Positions 1 through 6,207 of a stretch of DNA of 8,102 nucleotides are shown piece by piece. The stretch's first letter is position 1, and every line of letters starts with the position of its first letter. The notes below the pieces were generated by a model. That model ran no database searches and was not told the DNA's origin. It was given only the letters and a program-made list of their open reading frames with translations. Origin of the DNA: Alistipes sp. (lineage in GTDB: Bacteria > Bacteroidota > Bacteroidia > Bacteroidales > Rikenellaceae); NCBI GenBank assembly GCA_017628595.1, contig JAGBYV010000051.1, positions 1 to 8,102 on the forward strand, written 5' to 3'. The position numbers and the translations under genes were made by a program.

Positions 1-1
1 T

Positions 2-1000
2 ATTATGCGTGCTTCGCTCGTGGCGATGGATCCCCGCTCGGGACACGTGAAGGCGTATGTAGGAGGCCCCAACTTCCGCTACTTCAAGTACGATATGGCC
101 AAGCAGGGCAAGCGCCAGATTGGATCAACGGTAAAGCCCTTCATCTACACCTTCGCCATCGACCAGCTGGGTCTGAACCCCTGCGCTATGGCTCCCAACC
201 TGCCCGTGTCGATTGAGACACCCGCAGGTATCTGGTCGCCCAAGGAGGCTGGAAATGTGGAGTATGACGGTGTGTTGCATCCGCTCTATTGGGGCTTGGC
301 AAACTCGCGCAACAACTACTCGGCGTGGATCATGAAGCAGGCCAAGCAGCCCGAGACCGTAGCCGACTTCCTGCACAATATGGGTATCCGCAGCTATATC
401 TACCCCGCCTATGCATTGTGCCTGGGAGCCTTCGAGTCGAACGTATTTGAGCTGGTGAGCACCTACTCAACTTTCGTGAATGAGGGTGTGCACATCGACC
501 CCATATTCGTTACACGTATTGAGGACCGTCAGGGTAACCTCATTTCGAGCTTCATTCCGCAGTCGCAGGACGCTGTGAACAAACATACAGCCTACACAAT
601 GCTCACAATGCTTCAGCGAGTGATCACAGCCGGTACGGGAGGTCGTCTGGCATGGCAGTTCGGCATGGAGAATATGGATATCGGCGGTAAGACGGGTACA
701 TCGAACGAAAACCGTGATGCTTGGTTTATGTGCGTGACACCTACGCTCGTGGCTGGCTCATGGGTAGGAGGCGAGGATCAGTCGGTACACCTTCGCGCAC
801 AGGGTGAGGGTAGCGTGATGGCTCTGCCCATCGTGGGTGAGTTCCTCAAGCGTTCGTATGACGATCCGCGTCTGGGCTTGAGCCGCAGTGCCAAATTCTC
901 GCGTCCCGAGGGCTGGGTGGCATACGATTGTCCCAAGGAGATGATGCCCGAAGAGGGTGTTACACAGCAGCAGACGGAGCCCGACGAGTTCTTCGATTAA
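2..1000 (+). CDS. Penicillin-binding protein 1A, C-terminal transpeptidase part (5' end outside window)
   Basis: This is the transpeptidase (D,D-transpeptidase/acyl-serine transferase) half of a class A PBP, which cross-links peptidoglycan on the outer face of the inner membrane. The reading frame is open to the window edge, and the ATG at 5 lies inside a conserved segment (LVAMDPRSGHVKAYVGG), so it is not the true start. Counting from that Met, the catalytic Ser41 and Lys44 lie in GSTVKP (the SxxK motif), SRN is at 101-103 and KTGT at 229-232. All three active-site motifs are therefore intact and in the normal order. The N-terminal glycosyltransferase domain expected for the family would lie upstream, outside the window. 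The C-terminus is acidic and Gln-rich (EEGVTQQQTEPDEFFD). asd follows after 25 bases with no terminator between, suggesting co-transcription. Class A PBP identity is firm; the exact subclass label 1A rests on motif context only. Confidence 0.9.
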   Translation: MMRASLVAMDPRSGHVKAYVGGPNFRYFKYDMAKQGKRQIGSTVKPFIYTFAIDQLGLNPCAMAPNLPVSIETPAGIWSPKEAGNVEYDGVLHPLYWGLANSRNNYSAWIMKQAKQPETVADFLHNMGIRSYIYPAYALCLGAFESNVFELVSTYSTFVNEGVHIDPIFVTRIEDRQGNLISSFIPQSQDAVNKHTAYTMLTMLQRVITAGTGGRLAWQFGMENMDIGGKTGTSNENRDAWFMCVTPTLVAGSWVGGEDQSVHLRAQGEGSVMALPIVGEFLKRSYDDPRLGLSRSAKFSRPEGWVAYDCPKEMMPEEGVTQQQTEPDEFFD

Positions 1001-1007
1001 GTAAATT

Positions 1008-1023
1008 AGGTTAAAGGTTAAAG
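1008..1023 (+). promoter_or_regulatory. Tandem AGGTTAA repeat with possible SD for asd
   Basis: The 25-base gap between the PBP stop and the asd start contains AGGTTAA twice, head to tail (1008-1014 and 1015-1021), followed by AG. The AAAGG at 1013-1017 ends eight bases before the asd ATG and could pair with the 16S 3' end. Strong Shine-Dalgarno sequences are not the norm in Bacteroidetes, so this may simply be an unstructured A-rich leader. Confidence 0.35.
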
Positions 1024-1025
1024 AT

Positions 1026-2033
1026 ATGAGAATTGCTATCGTAGGCGCAAGTGGCGCCGTAGGTCAGGAGTTTCTGACCATCCTCAATGAGAGAGTGGAT
1101 TTCCCCATCGACGAGTTGCTCTTGTTCGGCTCGGAGCGCAGTGCGGGAACGAAGTACATGTTCCGTGGCAAGGAGGTAGAGGTGAAACTTCTGCAGCACA
1201 ACGACGACTTCAAGGGTGTGGATATTGCCCTCACGTCGGCTGGCGCCTCAACATCGAAGGAGTATTGGCAGACAATCACCAAGCACGGCACGCTGATGAT
1301 CGACAACTCATCGGCATTCCGCATGGATGAGGATGTGCCTCTGGTTGTGCCCGAGGTGAATGCCGAGGATGCGCTGAACACTCCGCGCAACATTATCGCC
1401 AACCCCAACTGCACCACTATCCAGATGGTTGTGGCGCTGAACGTAATAGAGAAGCTCTCGCACATTGAGACCGTACACGTAGCAACCTACCAGTCAGCAA
1501 GTGGCGGTGGCGCACAGGCTATGGCCGAGCTCAAGCATCAGTATGAGCAGATCGTTGCAGGCGAGGAGCCTACGGTAAAGAAGTTTGCACATCAGTTGGC
1601 ATACAACGTGATTCCCCACATCGACGTCTTCACCGAGAACGACTACACCAAGGAGGAGATGAAGATGTTCAACGAGACTCGCAAGATTATGCATTCCGAC
1701 ATCAAGGTGTCGGCAACGTGCGTACGTGTACCCGTAATGCGCGCCCACTCGGAGAGCATCTGGCTCCGCACCGAGCGCAAGGTGTCGGCAGAGGAGGCTC
1801 GCGCAGCATTTGCCAAGGCCGAGGGTGTTGTATTGGTGGATGAGCCCGCAGCAAACAAATATCCTATGCCCCTGTTTATCGCAGGCAAGGATCCCGTATA
1901 TGTAGGTCGCGTGAGAGAGGATGTAAGCGACGAGCGTGGTCTTACATTCTGGTGCGTAGCGGACCAGATAAAGAAGGGTGCGGCATTGAACGCCGTGCAG
2001 ATTGCAGAGTGGATTATCAAGAACCGCAAGTAA
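1026..2033 (+). CDS. asd: Aspartate-semialdehyde dehydrogenase
   Basis: The 335-residue enzyme reduces L-aspartyl-4-phosphate to L-aspartate-4-semialdehyde with NADPH in the cytoplasm, at the branch point to lysine/diaminopimelate, threonine and methionine. The N-terminal Rossmann motif is [10 protein letters not shown] (7-16). A second conserved segment is SAGAST at 71-76. The catalytic Cys129 sits in NPNCTT, the glycine-rich SASGGGAQ segment is at 157-164, and the active-site His241 lies in RAHSES with Arg239 just before it. Length and motif order match bacterial Asd of the short (about 330-370 residue) type, and nothing is missing. The ATG at 1026 begins exactly at the Rossmann strand [10 protein letters not shown], so the start is secure. 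Upstream is a tandem AGGTTAA repeat containing AAAGG eight bases before the ATG, a possible ribosome-binding site. The gene probably shares a transcript with the PBP gene and ends at the hairpin at 2054-2082. Confidence 0.96.
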   Translation: MRIAIVGASGAVGQEFLTILNERVDFPIDELLLFGSERSAGTKYMFRGKEVEVKLLQHNDDFKGVDIALTSAGASTSKEYWQTITKHGTLMIDNSSAFRMDEDVPLVVPEVNAEDALNTPRNIIANPNCTTIQMVVALNVIEKLSHIETVHVATYQSASGGGAQAMAELKHQYEQIVAGEEPTVKKFAHQLAYNVIPHIDVFTENDYTKEEMKMFNETRKIMHSDIKVSATCVRVPVMRAHSESIWLRTERKVSAEEARAAFAKAEGVVLVDEPAANKYPMPLFIAGKDPVYVGRVREDVSDERGLTFWCVADQIKKGAALNAVQIAEWIIKNRK

Positions 2034-2053
2034 ACTCTTACTACCCAACTAAC

Positions 2054-2082
2054 AAAGCGAGGTCTGCAGCCTCGCTTTTTTA
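2054..2082 (+). terminator. Intrinsic terminator after asd, possibly shared with the convergent operon
   Basis: A 9-bp perfect stem, AAAGCGAGG (2054-2062) with CCTCGCTTT (2070-2078), encloses a 7-base loop and is followed by a run of six T (2076-2081). It lies 20 bases after the asd stop. The minus-strand metallophosphoesterase gene stops at 2085, directly against the hairpin. Read from that strand the same stem is followed by only a short T-rich stretch (TTTGTT), so termination in that direction is plausible but weaker. Confidence 0.88.
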
Positions 2083-2084
2083 TT

Positions 2085-3095
2085 TTAATTCGCCATTGGC
2101 ATTATATTTACTATATAGTATGCTCCCGTGGCATTGGCGCCGACGGTGTAGTGCGGACGGCCGTGGATAATATCAACACCATAGGAGTGCACGTGGCCGG
2201 CAATAGATGCCAGCAGATTGGGAGCCGTGGTAGCCAGGTCGTAAAACTCGTAATCTACCTCGGTGTGCCCCTCCACAGGCCACTGCTCGCGGCGCTCGAT
2301 CTTATATCCGCTATCGGTAGCAGCACCCCACTCGGGATGACCTATGCCAAAACTAACCGAGCGTGATGGTGCATAGAATGGGATATGGTGCATCAGGATA
2401 AAGGGCTTTCCACTCTTCACCTCTGCGGCCACAGCATCGCGTTGCTCGGGTGTAATCTTATAATTAGAATCATCGACCAGGAGCACTCTTACGCCACCAA
2501 CCTCAACGGCATAGGCGTCGGGATCATGATCGCCAAAGAGCGACATCAGGCGCTCTGCGCGCCATCTCTCTCGCAGATGCTCACTACTACCCTCCATACC
2601 CTCGTAGTGCCAATCGTGGTTGCCGCTGGTATAGTAGCAGGGAATGGCTACCGTATCCAGCACCTCGCCTACCCACTCGATAGCTCGCTCCGAGGGGTAG
2701 CTGACAATATCGCCCAGCATGGCAATAGCATCTACGCCGCGGCTCTGTGCAAGGCGGATGGTCGAAAGGAAAGACTCCTCGGGGGTTGTTGGTGTGCCCG
2801 TCTGAAAATGTTTGACCGAATGATAAGCACCCGCCATACGGGCACTATACTCACGATAGGGTTCCTCACGCTCATCGCTCATCCAGAGATGCGTATCGGC
2901 AAAGACCATAAGACGCACCGTGTCGCTCACCGCCGAAGAGTAGATGTTGATATTGGGTCCCGTAGAGGAGTGTATCACCTCGGGCGCAGCATCAGCACAC
3001 CTGCGCGCCGATTGCACCTGCGACAGCACGACATACATCACACCGGCCGTAAGCAACAGCAGGGTCAGGAGTAGTAATAACGTGATTCGGCGCAT
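2085..3095 (-). CDS. Exported or membrane-anchored calcineurin-like metallophosphoesterase
   Basis: The 336-residue protein is a two-metal phosphoesterase. Metal-binding motifs occur in family order: DTH (D67, H69), GD (D129), GNHD (N159-D161), MHH (H236/H237) and GHVH (H301, H303). These are the ligands expected for a di-metal centre hydrolysing phosphomono- or diesters. Residues 4-24 form a Leu-rich hydrophobic stretch after MRR, so the protein is probably exported or held in the inner membrane with its catalytic domain in the periplasm. An in-frame ATG exists 24 codons upstream, but it lies inside the hydrolase gene. The start at 3095 is preferred because the signal/anchor begins there and it falls 2 bases after the preceding stop. 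This is the last gene of a four-gene operon. The substrate cannot be read from sequence; nucleotides, phospholipids or teichoic-like phosphodiesters are all possible. Confidence 0.88.
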   Translation of the reverse strand: MRRITLLLLLTLLLLTAGVMYVVLSQVQSARRCADAAPEVIHSSTGPNINIYSSAVSDTVRLMVFADTHLWMSDEREEPYREYSARMAGAYHSVKHFQTGTPTTPEESFLSTIRLAQSRGVDAIAMLGDIVSYPSERAIEWVGEVLDTVAIPCYYTSGNHDWHYEGMEGSSEHLRERWRAERLMSLFGDHDPDAYAVEVGGVRVLLVDDSNYKITPEQRDAVAAEVKSGKPFILMHHIPFYAPSRSVSFGIGHPEWGAATDSGYKIERREQWPVEGHTEVDYEFYDLATTAPNLLASIAGHVHSYGVDIIHGRPHYTVGANATGAYYIVNIMPMAN

Positions 3096-3097
3096 AG

Positions 3098-3904
3098 CTA
3101 TCTGCGGGGTTGGGGATTCTCGTGCTGGCGGATAAAGCGCAGAAGCAGGGCGTAGGCAGGATCGCACATATTGTGACCGTAGCCATCCAGCTCGTAGAGT
3201 GTAGCATCGGGGTGCTTAACGAGCTTGAAGACACGCATCATATAGGCATTCTCCTCGTAGCGGCCGAGCATCTCCATCTCGCGGTCTCCCGTAATCATAA
3301 GGAAGGGAGCCGAGTCGGCACGCACATGGAAGAGCGGAGCCAGCTCATCCACCACGGGCTGTGTGTTGGCAATACCGCGTGAGCGGCGCTCCTCGAAGTG
3401 GGTAATAGCCTGACCGCTGAAGGGGATAACGCCAGCGAGCGAGTTGGCATCGATGCCATAACGCTCCAGGCGAGCCTTCTCCAGACCTACCATGCTTACA
3501 AGGTAACCACCAGCCGAGTGGCCCGAGATATAGATCTTCTTGCTGCTGCCACCATACTTCTCGATATTCTTGAATACCCAGGCTACAGCCGAGGCAGCAT
3601 CGTCGACGCACTGCGTAACCTTAACATTGGGCGAGAAGCGGTAACCAACACCCACAACAACATACTGTCCATTGAGCAGAGCCTGAGGAATCTCGCGCTT
3701 GCCACCCGTAAGACCACCACCGTGGAACCATACGATAACGGGAGCATCCTGCGCCCCTTCGGGGGTAGCGATGTCCATACGGCACATTGTAGAGGCGTAG
3801 TCATCGTCCGAGCGATAAACAATGTCGCGGCTATACTTATACTCTGCCGCACTCAAACCAGTGGCGAAGATTACAGCCACCATAAAAAGGAAAAATCTCT
3901 TCAT
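3098..3904 (-). CDS. Secreted alpha/beta-hydrolase (esterase/lipase family)
   Basis: The 268-residue protein begins with a clear signal peptide (MKRFFLFMVAVIFATGLSA, with cleavage likely near residues 19-20). The mature part has the esterase oxyanion motif HGGG at 61-64 and the nucleophile elbow GHSAGG with Ser130. Asp207 in TGDRE and His244 in GYGHN complete a full Ser-Asp-His triad with normal spacing. This resembles carboxylesterases of the HSL/BD-FAE type, which hydrolyse short-chain esters, including acyl or feruloyl groups on carbohydrates, in the periplasm or outside the cell. It could equally act on amino-acid or lipid esters. The gene lies 5 bases after the TPR-like gene and 2 bases before the phosphoesterase, so it is almost certainly co-transcribed. 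The A-rich leader before the ATG is typical of Bacteroidetes translation starts. Confidence 0.88.
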   Translation of the reverse strand: MKRFFLFMVAVIFATGLSAAEYKYSRDIVYRSDDDYASTMCRMDIATPEGAQDAPVIVWFHGGGLTGGKREIPQALLNGQYVVVGVGYRFSPNVKVTQCVDDAASAVAWVFKNIEKYGGSSKKIYISGHSAGGYLVSMVGLEKARLERYGIDANSLAGVIPFSGQAITHFEERRSRGIANTQPVVDELAPLFHVRADSAPFLMITGDREMEMLGRYEENAYMMRVFKLVKHPDATLYELDGYGHNMCDPAYALLLRFIRQHENPQPRR

Positions 3905-3909
3905 AATAT

Positions 3910-4578
3910 TTATGCTTTTTTAATAGTTTTCAGGAAGTTGGCGTTGCGCTCCCAAAGCGGAGCCGTAGCAAAGAATAATTCGCGGGCCTCGGTGCGCTGT
4001 GAGGGACGCTCAGAGCGGCTATCGGCCAGATACTCCTCATCGATGGGATGCTCGTCGGCAAGAAACTCCTCAAGCCACACCTTATGGCGCGAGCGCAGCG
4101 TACGCAATGCATCGCGATCCACACCTCCCGTACGGCGATACTCGGCCCACAGGGTGAGCAGATGGTACTCGGGGGTCTTTGACGATATGCTGAAGAGCAT
4201 CTCCTCTAAGCAGTCGAAATCCTCCAGCTCGACATAGCTGAAGGCCAGGGGCACACTCACACTCATGTGATCCTCCTCATCCACCGCAAGCAGCGTCTCC
4301 CACAAGGCTACGGCCGTCTCCACCTCGCCCACGATAAACTGATCGGCACCAGCGGCATAGAGCAGCTCCATCGCAGCACGCGTGGGGCGATCCTCCCAAT
4401 CAAGATGCACATCCTCATCGCCCAGCGCATCCAAAAGGCGCTGCACAGCCTCGAAACGCATATCGGCGGCGGCAGCCCACGACTCCTTCTCCTGCTCGCG
4501 TGAGCGGCGCAGTTCATCCTTCAGACCGACCACATGCCAGAGTCCCGAAGAGGAGGGATTTATAGTTATTCTTGCCAT
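3910..4578 (-). CDS. Acidic TPR-like protein of unknown function
   Basis: I do not recognise this 222-residue protein as a named family. It has no signal peptide or membrane segment, so it should be cytoplasmic. The N-terminal third (about 19-52) is charged and helical. Residues about 76-140 look like two degenerate tetratricopeptide-type helix pairs (GEVETAVALWETLL followed by VPLAFSYVELEDFDCLEEML), suggesting a protein-binding solenoid. The C-terminal part is rich in Asp, Glu, Arg and Trp, including DSRSERPSQRTEARELF. Its start lies 1 base after the stop of the CstA-family transporter gene, so expression is tightly tied to it. It could be an adaptor or regulator of the transporter, or an unrelated rider in the operon. 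The tight spacing and an uninterrupted frame of normal composition support a real gene. Confidence 0.82.
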   Translation of the reverse strand: MARITINPSSSGLWHVVGLKDELRRSREQEKESWAAAADMRFEAVQRLLDALGDEDVHLDWEDRPTRAAMELLYAAGADQFIVGEVETAVALWETLLAVDEEDHMSVSVPLAFSYVELEDFDCLEEMLFSISSKTPEYHLLTLWAEYRRTGGVDRDALRTLRSRHKVWLEEFLADEHPIDEEYLADSRSERPSQRTEARELFFATAPLWERNANFLKTIKKA

Positions 4579-4579
4579 A

Positions 4580-6013
4580 TTATTTTATAAGTTTTTTACT
4601 CTGCCTAACCTTCATCCACATCAAAGCGGAGAGAACAACTGTAGTCACCGCACCGAGCAGGTAAGCCAATGTCGTGGCACCCAGGCCGACGAACTGATCC
4701 GACACGAAGACAAAAGTCGAGCAGATGAGAGTCATGAAAATTGCCGGCGGCAGTGCCACCCATATATTACGGCCACGCTCGTAGAGATAGACTACAATCA
4801 TCCACAGCGTCACCACCGACATTGCCTGATTGGTCCATGCGAAGTAGCGCCAGATGATATCGAAATCGACAAAGAGCAACACCGCGCCGATAACAAACAG
4901 AGGCAGGCTTACCATCAGTCGCTTCAGGATGCTGCGCTGCTCGATATGCAGCACGTCGGCAACGATGAGTCGTGCCGAACGGAAGGCTGTATCGCCCGAG
5001 GTGATGGGGGCTGCAACCACACCCAGCAGGGCAAGCACTGCGCCCACCCTGCCCAACGTTGTGTTGGCAATGGTATTGACCGCCCACGCGGCATTATTGC
5101 CATGCTCGGCAAGAGCTGCCGCAAGCGACTCGGGGCCATGGAAGAAGGCCATGCCGATAGCCGCCCAGATAAGGGCAATGATAGATTCCGAGATCATAGC
5201 TCCGTAGAATACCACCCGGCTCTCACGCTCGTTGTTCATGCAACGGGCCATAAGCGGCGACTGCGTAGCATGGAAGCCCGATATGGCACCACAAGCGATA
5301 GTGATAAAGAGTGTGGGCACGATGGGCATCGTCTCGGCACTGGGGTGGAAATTACGAAGTGTCGAGAAGGTCAGATTGGGAATAGTATAACTATCGAAGA
5401 ACAATACGCACAACAAACCCAGCGCCATGATGATAAGCGCTGCACCGAAGAGGGGGTATACCTTGCCGATGAGTTTATCGATGGGCAGCATCGTAGCAAT
5501 GAAGTAGTAGAACAGAATAATTGCTACCCACCACCAATAGGGTATAGCAGGCACCATCTCCACCAGGATGCTGGCGGGCGAACGCATAAATACCACACCC
5601 ACCAATATGAGCAGCACCATAGATATTACGCGCATGAGCTGCAACATGCCACTACCCAGATAGCGGCCAACGATCTCGGGCAGACTAAGGCCGTCGTTTC
5701 GCAGCAGGATCACTCCCGACACATAGTCGTGCATGGCACCCACGAAGATACCACCCAGCGTAATCCACAAAAAGGCCACAGGGCCGAAACAGGCTCCCAT
5801 GATAGCGCCAAAGATAGGGCCTACGCCCGCAATGTTGAGCAGCTGTATAAGGAAGGTGCGCCAGCGCGGCATGGGGATATAATCAACCCCATCGTAGAGC
5901 GCAGCAGAGGGGACCGTTGCCTTCTCGTCAATCTGGCAAACCCGGTCGAGATAGGCTCCATAGAGGAAGTAGGCAGCAACGAGTGCAATAAGACAAATTA
6001 GGAATGTAATCAT
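4580..6013 (-). CDS. cstA: CstA-family (carbon starvation) membrane transporter, short form
   Basis: The 477-residue polytopic inner-membrane protein has roughly a dozen hydrophobic segments. Conserved CstA features are IAGVGPIFG at 61-69 after an early cytosolic loop, DYVSG and RNDGLSLPE downstream of it, TSGDTAFRSAR at 338-348 and FAWTNQAMS at 391-399. Studied relatives (E. coli CstA and BtsT, about 700 residues) take up peptides and/or pyruvate by coupling to protons. This protein belongs to the shorter form common in Bacteroidetes and Clostridia, so substrate transfer from E. coli is uncertain. The open frame extends to an ATG at 6088, but the added residues are polar, come from A/T-rich intergenic DNA and cover a promoter-like box. 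The ATG at 6013, starting MITFLICLIALVAAYF, is therefore chosen. It is the first gene of the four-gene operon and is divergent from the M28 peptidase. Confidence 0.9.
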   Translation of the reverse strand: MITFLICLIALVAAYFLYGAYLDRVCQIDEKATVPSAALYDGVDYIPMPRWRTFLIQLLNIAGVGPIFGAIMGACFGPVAFLWITLGGIFVGAMHDYVSGVILLRNDGLSLPEIVGRYLGSGMLQLMRVISMVLLILVGVVFMRSPASILVEMVPAIPYWWWVAIILFYYFIATMLPIDKLIGKVYPLFGAALIIMALGLLCVLFFDSYTIPNLTFSTLRNFHPSAETMPIVPTLFITIACGAISGFHATQSPLMARCMNNERESRVVFYGAMISESIIALIWAAIGMAFFHGPESLAAALAEHGNNAAWAVNTIANTTLGRVGAVLALLGVVAAPITSGDTAFRSARLIVADVLHIEQRSILKRLMVSLPLFVIGAVLLFVDFDIIWRYFAWTNQAMSVVTLWMIVVYLYERGRNIWVALPPAIFMTLICSTFVFVSDQFVGLGATTLAYLLGAVTTVVLSALMWMKVRQSKKLIK

Positions 6014-6030
6014 AGTGTTTTTCTCATTTT

Positions 6031-6063
6031 GGCTAAATATGCAGAATTTTCGGCTATATATGC
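6031..6063. repeat. Direct repeat pair upstream of cstA, possible operator
   Basis: GGCTAAATATGC (6031-6042) is repeated as GGCTATATATGC (6052-6063), identical at 11 of 12 positions. The starts are exactly 21 bases apart, about two helical turns. T-rich bases precede both copies. The pair lies between the predicted cstA promoter box and the cstA start codon, so it would be in the leader or just past the transcription start. The arrangement suits two regulator molecules bound on one DNA face, or an RNA-level element. No regulator can be named. Confidence 0.5.
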
Positions 6064-6085
6064 GAAAAAAATGCAATCCATACTG

Positions 6086-6119
6086 CAAATATACAAAAAT
6101 AATTCTTTCCTTTTACAAA
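6086..6119 (-). promoter_or_regulatory. Predicted Bacteroidetes-type promoter for the cstA operon
   Basis: On the minus strand, TATATTTG (6093-6086) matches the -7 consensus TAnnTTTG exactly. A TTTG (6119-6116) lies 22 bases upstream and is a candidate -33 element; this spacer is slightly long. The cstA start codon would follow the predicted transcription start by roughly 65 bases. Confidence 0.5.
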
Positions 6120-6135
6120 ATAACGCATATCTTTG
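6106..6135 (+). promoter_or_regulatory. Predicted Bacteroidetes-type promoter for the M28 peptidase gene
   Basis: TATCTTTG (6128-6135) matches the -7 consensus TAnnTTTG exactly. TTTC (6106-6109) lies 18 bases upstream as a one-mismatch -33 element. The resulting leader would be about 65 bases and A/T-rich up to the ATG at 6208. The upstream end overlaps the predicted promoter of the divergent cstA operon. Confidence 0.5.
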
Positions 6136-6207
6136 CATTCCACAATAGCGTCAATTTACGCAAGCTAAAAATCATAAAATATAATACTAACTAAAAACTA
6201 AAGAGAA

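Noticed and set aside
1494..2048. Minus-strand open frame of 184 codons inside asd
   Set aside because: It is antisense to a complete, motif-verified asd, has an implausible composition and runs against the gene's codon structure.
2385..3074. Plus-strand open frame of 229 codons opposite the metallophosphoesterase
   Set aside because: The opposite strand carries all metallophosphoesterase motifs; the plus-strand product resembles no protein family.
3096..3167. Longer start for the metallophosphoesterase (ATG at 3167)
   Set aside because: It would overlap the hydrolase gene and place 24 polar residues in front of a clear hydrophobic export/anchor segment.
3398..4237. Plus-strand open frame of 279 codons across the esterase and TPR-like genes
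   Set aside because: It crosses the boundary between two well-supported minus-strand genes and has a Ser/Arg-rich, non-protein-like composition.
4382..6001. Very long plus-strand open frame (539 codons) opposite cstA and the TPR-like gene
   Set aside because: The predicted protein is low-complexity (His, Gln, Arg and Cys-rich) with no recognisable domain, and it spans two convincing minus-strand genes. It is a shadow of their codon bias.
6014..6088. Longer start for the CstA-family protein (ATG at 6088)
   Set aside because: The added residues come from A/T-rich intergenic DNA that holds the direct repeats and ends at a promoter-like box; the family's first membrane segment begins at the ATG at 6013.
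6148..6161. Small inverted repeat GCGT-caattt-ACGC in the M28 leader
   Set aside because: A 4-bp stem is too short to support as an operator or structured RNA element; it is expected by chance.
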